Of a stretch of 8,865 bases of DNA, positions 6,144 through 8,865 are shown piece after piece; position 1 is the first letter of the stretch, and each line of letters starts with the position of its first letter. The stretch is taken from positions 1-8,865 of the forward strand of contig JAHLFV010000123.1 of NCBI GenBank assembly GCA_018883625.1, given 5' to 3'. Source of the DNA: Candidatus Treponema excrementipullorum. Its GTDB lineage: Bacteria > Spirochaetota > Spirochaetia > Treponematales > Treponemataceae. Position numbers and translations under genes: made by a program. The notes under the pieces were generated by a model. The model was not told the origin of the DNA and did no database searches. It saw nothing but the letters and a program-made list of their open reading frames with translations.

Positions 6144-7373
6144 TTAGATAAAGTTTTTCAATTCGTAGTTTTCCACAGCCTTCATTTTTTGTGCCACAAA
6201 ATATGAGCCGAACATCATAGTTCCCGCATCAATGGCAGCGGAAAAAGCCCCCATCAAAGTAGCCATAGGCTTTAACAATAAATAACCGGCTTCAAAGCCT
6301 CGACCGTACATGACACACATAATTGTCAACACCATGAAAGTGCCTCCCATAGGTATCTCTCCCAACAAAAAGGACAATCCAAAGGCAACACTGGCTATCC
6401 ACATAACATCCGTAAATGAAATCGACAAACTTGAATAAGATCGTAAAATCACCACAAAACAAATTGTAGTTACAAGAGCTGTTCCTCCTCTGGCAAAAAC
6501 GGAAAACACAGGATAGATAACGTCACTTACATACCGGTTTATTCCCAAACTTTCACGACCATGTTTGAGGGCAACAGGCAGAGTCACATTTGTGTCACCG
6601 GAAAAAAAGGCAGTTGTAATAGGACATACTGACGCATAAAGGATCTTAAATGGGTGAGCCCCCCGACACAAAAAGTGAATAGCTACAGGATAGATAACAA
6701 ACAGCACAAGCACCAAATTGGCAGTCAACATTATTATTAAAGGAGTAAAACTACCTTCCAGCAAGACGGCACGAGCATCTATAAACCAATAACAGGTAAT
6801 TGCCATCATACCGATAGAAAGGGTGTCCACAAAAAAACTCATGACGTTATAAGCCACTTTGGAAAAAGACTCCAAAACATTTACCGCGTGTTTTGAATCG
6901 TTGATATCCGTGGCACAACCGGCACCGGCCAAGCTGGCAAACAGGAATGCCGGCAACAAAAAAGCGTCTTCCAATAAGGAATCAAAACTGGAAAAGGGCA
7001 ACAAACGAAACAGTAACTGAGAAAGACTGATACCGGGAATATCAGATTCTGTTCCTGTAGGGATAGGTATTCGCGGTAACTGGATAATCAAAGTCGAAAT
7101 TAAACCTAAAAGGGTAAGAGCTGCCGTAGTGACCAACAGCACCACTACCAGTAAAACCCCTACAGGTAATACTTTTTTTGAAACACGCAGTTTAAATACC
7201 GCCGTTGAAACCCCAAATACAATGACCGGTAAAATCGTGTACCGTCCAAAACGAATAGCAAATTCGTAAAAGAAATTCAATAAATTTTTTGAAAAATCGC
7301 CGTCAAAGGGAAGCAAAATTGCAGCAAGAATTCCTAAAACAATTCCTATAAGATACTTAATCCAAATTTTCAT
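6144..7373 (-). CDS. Dicarboxylate/amino acid:cation symporter family transporter with altered substrate-site motifs
   Basis: From the ATG at 7373 this is a 409-residue inner-membrane protein with the SDF (DAACS) fold, the Na+- or H+-coupled transporter family of GltPh, GltP and DctA. It opens with a membrane segment, KIWIKYLIGIVLGILAAILLP. The HP1 region is ITTAFFSGDTNVTLP (about 252-266), the TM7 position reads ARGGT (294-298) where the family usually has NMDGT, the HP2 position reads GEIPMGG (338-344), and TM8 reads DAGTMMFGSY (382-391). The frame stays open to ATGs at 7433, 7469, 7496 and 7499, but none has a good Shine-Dalgarno sequence and the last two overlap the pyrF start. I chose 7373 because the family N-terminus begins here and a promoter-like pair lies just upstream. 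The altered motifs argue against a standard glutamate or C4-dicarboxylate transporter; the substrate is unknown. Confidence 0.85.
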   Translation of the reverse strand: MKIWIKYLIGIVLGILAAILLPFDGDFSKNLLNFFYEFAIRFGRYTILPVIVFGVSTAVFKLRVSKKVLPVGVLLVVVLLVTTAALTLLGLISTLIIQLPRIPIPTGTESDIPGISLSQLLFRLLPFSSFDSLLEDAFLLPAFLFASLAGAGCATDINDSKHAVNVLESFSKVAYNVMSFFVDTLSIGMMAITCYWFIDARAVLLEGSFTPLIIMLTANLVLVLFVIYPVAIHFLCRGAHPFKILYASVCPITTAFFSGDTNVTLPVALKHGRESLGINRYVSDVIYPVFSVFARGGTALVTTICFVVILRSYSSLSISFTDVMWIASVAFGLSFLLGEIPMGGTFMVLTIMCVMYGRGFEAGYLLLKPMATLMGAFSAAIDAGTMMFGSYFVAQKMKAVENYELKNFI

Positions 7374-7379
7374 ATCAAA

Positions 7380-7409
7380 AGAATATCTTAATAAGGGGTA
7401 TTTAATCAA
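7380..7409 (-). promoter_or_regulatory. Predicted leftward promoter for the transporter (possibly leaderless)
   Basis: Read leftward, TTGATT (7409-7404) and TATTCT (7385-7380) are 18 bp apart, each 4 of 6 to the consensus. The -10 box ends six bases before the ATG at 7373, so transcription would start at or next to the start codon. There is no Shine-Dalgarno sequence in between, which fits a leaderless mRNA. AT-rich DNA makes chance matches common. Confidence 0.35.
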
Positions 7410-7462
7410 CCGATTAAAAAAAGAAAACTTCATTGCCTCATTAACAGCCTTACGTAAAACCC

Positions 7463-7491
7463 TTTCCATAGCAAAGTTTTTACTATATACT
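7463..7491 (+). promoter_or_regulatory. Predicted rightward promoter for pyrF (possibly leaderless)
   Basis: TTTCCA (7463-7468, 4 of 6) and TATACT (7486-7491, 5 of 6) are 17 bp apart. The -10 box ends six bases before the ATG at 7498, placing the expected transcription start on the A of the ATG. No purine-rich ribosome binding site is visible upstream of this or the next ATG (7513). The 124-bp space 7374-7497 thus appears to carry divergent promoters. Confidence 0.4.
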
Positions 7492-7497
7492 TGCATC

Positions 7498-8466
7498 ATG
7501 AAAACACACGCAATGGCACTTTTACAGGAATCCGGTATAAAAAACGGACCTCTTTGTGTAGGATTGGATACAGATCCATCTTATCTTCCCAAAAATCTGT
7601 TGGAATCATATTCCTCCCCCTCAGAAGCAGTATGGGCTTACAATCAAGCTATTATTCAAAGAATTGCCTCTTCGGCAGACGGGCCTGGCATGGCTGCCTG
7701 TTGCAAAGTTCAGATTGCATACTACGAAGCCATGGGCTTACCGGGACTGAAAGTATACGCCGAAACTTTAAAGGCAGTAAAAAAAGCCGGACTACCCGTC
7801 ATAGCAGACATTAAACGGGGAGATATAGCCGATACGGCAAAGGCCTATGCCCGGGCCCATTTTACTGGAGACTTTGAAGCAGACATCATCACTTTGAATC
7901 CTTATATGGGATTTGACACTTTGGAGCCCTTTGTTCACTATGCAAAACCGGAGAACGGAAGTAAAGGCATGTTCGTACTGTTGAGAACATCAAATCCAGG
8001 TATGACAGATATAGAAAAACTTCGTCTCCATGCCGATATAGCAGAGAGTCCCGATGAATGCGTTTTAGACAGAGTAGGCAAACAGCTTAATCGCATTGCC
8101 CAAGAATTCAAGTCTGTATATTCCGGATGTTCTCCCGTGGGAGCAGTTGTAGGCTGTACCGAAGAATCCGACGCCCGATACCTGCGAGATACCTATCCTG
8201 ATATATATTTTCTTATCCCCGGTTACGGTGCTCAGGGCGGTGTCGCCCGCATATCAGCCACCCTGTTGGACAAAGCCGGTGGTACTGTAAATTCTTCCCG
8301 AGGTATTTTGACAGCTTGGAAAAAGAATGAAACTTTGGCAGAAAAAGCAGCTCAAGGCATTGTCACTATGGAAGAAATAGCCGACGCTGCGGCAGAAGCT
8401 GCATGGCTTTCAAAAAAAGATTTGTTACAGTGCTCTGCATTGTTGCATTGTTCTGCAACGTTATAG
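7498..8466 (+). CDS. pyrF: Orotidine 5'-phosphate decarboxylase, type 2 (PyrF)
   Basis: This 322-residue cytoplasmic TIM-barrel enzyme converts OMP to UMP plus CO2, the last step of de novo pyrimidine synthesis. Motifs in order are CVGLDTDP (20-27), CKVQIAYYE with K70, the catalytic ADIKRGDI (103-110) with D104, K106 and D109, LNPYMGFDTLEPF (133-145), LLRTSNPG (161-168), VVGCTEE (217-223), IPGYGAQGG (240-248) for the phosphate loop, and VNSSRGI (264-270) with R269. The longer chain and the YMGFDTL and RTSNPG segments fit the type 2 subfamily. The ATG at 7498 has no Shine-Dalgarno sequence but fits a leaderless start; Met6 (7513) is the alternative. The last dozen residues (LQCSALLHCSATL) are encoded by an 18-bp tandem repeat and are probably a recent extension. 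No other pyrimidine gene is nearby, so it seems to be expressed alone. Confidence 0.95.
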   Translation: MKTHAMALLQESGIKNGPLCVGLDTDPSYLPKNLLESYSSPSEAVWAYNQAIIQRIASSADGPGMAACCKVQIAYYEAMGLPGLKVYAETLKAVKKAGLPVIADIKRGDIADTAKAYARAHFTGDFEADIITLNPYMGFDTLEPFVHYAKPENGSKGMFVLLRTSNPGMTDIEKLRLHADIAESPDECVLDRVGKQLNRIAQEFKSVYSGCSPVGAVVGCTEESDARYLRDTYPDIYFLIPGYGAQGGVARISATLLDKAGGTVNSSRGILTAWKKNETLAEKAAQGIVTMEEIADAAAEAAWLSKKDLLQCSALLHCSATL

Positions 8467-8478
8467 TGCTCTGTAATA
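8425..8478 (+). repeat. 18-bp tandem repeat across the pyrF stop codon
   Basis: Three units of 18 bp at 8425-8442, 8443-8460 and 8461-8478 share the pattern TTRYARTGYTCTGYAWYR with scattered substitutions. The period keeps frame, giving the repeated peptide LQCSAL / LHCSAT. The third unit carries the pyrF stop TAG (8464-8466). GTTGCA (8442-8447) and TGCAAC (8454-8459) can also form a 6-bp hairpin. Confidence 0.8.
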
Positions 8479-8505
8479 TTACGGGGAAAAAATCCCTGTA
8501 ATTTT
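8478..8505 (+). terminator. Probable intrinsic terminator of pyrF
   Basis: ATTACGGGG (8478-8486) pairs with CCCTGTAAT (8494-8502), a 9-bp stem with one G-U pair and a 7-nt A-rich loop, followed by TTT and a further T-rich stretch. It starts 11 nt after the pyrF stop codon. The T-tract is short, so strength is uncertain. Confidence 0.6.
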
Positions 8506-8570
8506 CTGATTATTTTACATAAATAAAGTTTTGGCTCTCGGCTACAATCGCCGGTTTTATAAGCAGTCCG

Positions 8571-8659
8571 GTCATCCCGACCGAGCTGATAGCGAGCGTC
8601 AGACCGAAGGTCTACAGACCGAAGGCCTACAGACCGAAGGTCTGAGAGATCTTTAAGAC
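8571..8659 (+). repeat. REP-like module, right copy, expanded by 15-bp repeats
   Basis: GTCATCCCGACCGAGC (8571-8586) and AGCGAG (8591-8596) resemble a dispersed REP-type repeat whose expected end, GAGATCTTTAAG (8646-8657), is displaced by the 15-bp repeat block between them. The order of module, then CAAATATTGC hairpin, then 39-bp unit is the same as at 5716-6141. The stretch 8506-8570 before it shows nothing recognisable. Confidence 0.5.
8600..8644 (+). repeat. Three tandem 15-bp hairpin repeats
   Basis: CAGACCGAAGGTCTA occurs at 8600-8614, 8615-8629 (one change, GGCCT) and 8630-8644 (last base G). Each unit folds as AGACC-GAA-GGTCT, a 5-bp stem with a 3-nt loop; in the second unit one pair is lost. 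One complete and one partial unit recur at 8762-8787 in the next 143-bp copy. Confidence 0.9.
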
Positions 8660-8865
8660 AAGTGCAAATATTGCCCTACTTACTTATTGTACTTTTGCAA
8701 TATTTGAACGGGTTGTTCTGCCCACAGAATTTTACCCGTCAACACGTACGGGTTGTTCTGCCCGAAGGTCTACAGACCGAAGGTCTGAGAGATCTTTAAG
8801 ACAAGTGCAAATATTGCCCTACTTACTTATTGTACTTTTGCAATATTTGAACGGGTTGTTCTGCC
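8619..8865 (+). repeat. 143-bp composite direct repeat, second copy cut by the window edge
   Basis: Positions 8619-8722 and 8762-8865 are identical except for one base (C at 8626, T at 8769), giving a period of 143 bp. The first copy is complete (8619-8761) and the second runs off the right edge after 104 bp. Each copy contains 15-bp hairpin units, GAGAGATCTTTAAGACAAGT, the long-loop inverted repeat (CAAATATTGC 8665-8674 with GCAATATTTG 8697-8706; again 8808-8817 with 8840-8849), and the start of a 39-bp-type unit with GAACGGGTTGTTCTGCCC (8706-8723). In the complete copy a second such core follows at 8746-8763. The near identity indicates recent duplication. The 399 bases after pyrF contain no gene I can support. 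Confidence 0.92.

Noticed and set aside
5877..6206. Small rightward protein-coding genes across the 39-bp array
   Set aside because: The open frames follow a repeat period near a multiple of three, have no ribosome binding site, encode low-complexity Arg/Thr/Ser-rich peptides, and one runs antisense into the transporter gene.
7374..7499. Transporter start at the first ATG in frame (7499), adding 42 residues
   Set aside because: That start overlaps the pyrF start codon on the other strand, lacks a Shine-Dalgarno sequence, and puts a charged non-family extension before the first membrane segment. It remains possible.
8506..8660. tRNA or other stable RNA gene after pyrF, because of dense hairpins
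   Set aside because: No cloverleaf, T-loop or known riboswitch core could be found. The hairpins are explained by the 15-bp and REP-like repeats.
8571..8865. Integron attC sites or cassette boundaries, because of GTTGTTC and AACAC strings and hairpins
   Set aside because: The conserved attC ends GTTRRRY and RYYYAAC are not found in proper pairing, there are no cassette genes, and no integrase is present.

Overview
The window looks like part of the chromosome of a strictly anaerobic, fermentative bacterium of moderate-to-low GC. A treponeme-like spirochaete is my best guess, but this rests on the overall gene complement and repeat style rather than on a diagnostic marker, and a clostridial host cannot be excluded. 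Five genes are present, one cut off by the left edge, and they are separated by unusually repeat-rich intergenic DNA.

Region 1 (1-2090) is the end of a rightward operon for hydrogen metabolism. It holds the C-terminus of a probable SpoIIE/PP2C-type phosphatase, a small thioredoxin-like [2Fe-2S] ferredoxin, and a monomeric group B-type [FeFe] hydrogenase with an intact H-cluster cysteine set. The genes are 18 and 35 nt apart, the second and third have ribosome binding sites, and the operon closes with a strong intrinsic terminator. Iron-sulfur electron carrier and hydrogenase probably act together, with the phosphatase as a likely signalling partner.

Region 2 (2091-5568) is ftsK, a DNA translocase with four membrane segments, a very long acidic linker and a complete motor plus gamma domain. 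Its Shine-Dalgarno sequence lies in one arm of a perfect 9-bp inverted repeat. The other arm overlaps the predicted -10 box, so only read-through transcripts should form the hairpin.

Region 3 (5543-6143) has no credible gene. It is a stack of repeats: a 47-bp tandem repeat that begins inside the ftsK coding end, a REP-like module, long-looped CAAATATTGC/GCAATATTTG inverted repeats, and a degenerate array of about 39 bp that runs up to the stop codon of the next gene.

Region 4 (6144-8466) is a divergent pair: a leftward transporter of the dicarboxylate/amino acid:cation symporter fold with an altered substrate site, and rightward pyrF (orotidine 5'-phosphate decarboxylase, type 2). Neither has a Shine-Dalgarno sequence, and each has a promoter-like -10 box six bases before its chosen ATG, which suggests leaderless mRNAs. 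The pyrF stop codon lies inside an 18-bp tandem repeat.

Region 5 (8467-8865) holds a terminator and then the same kind of composite repeat as region 3, here forming a 143-bp direct repeat that runs off the right edge. Related repeat blocks in the same orientation therefore flank the transporter-pyrF pair. This composite repeat family is the least explained thing in the window.
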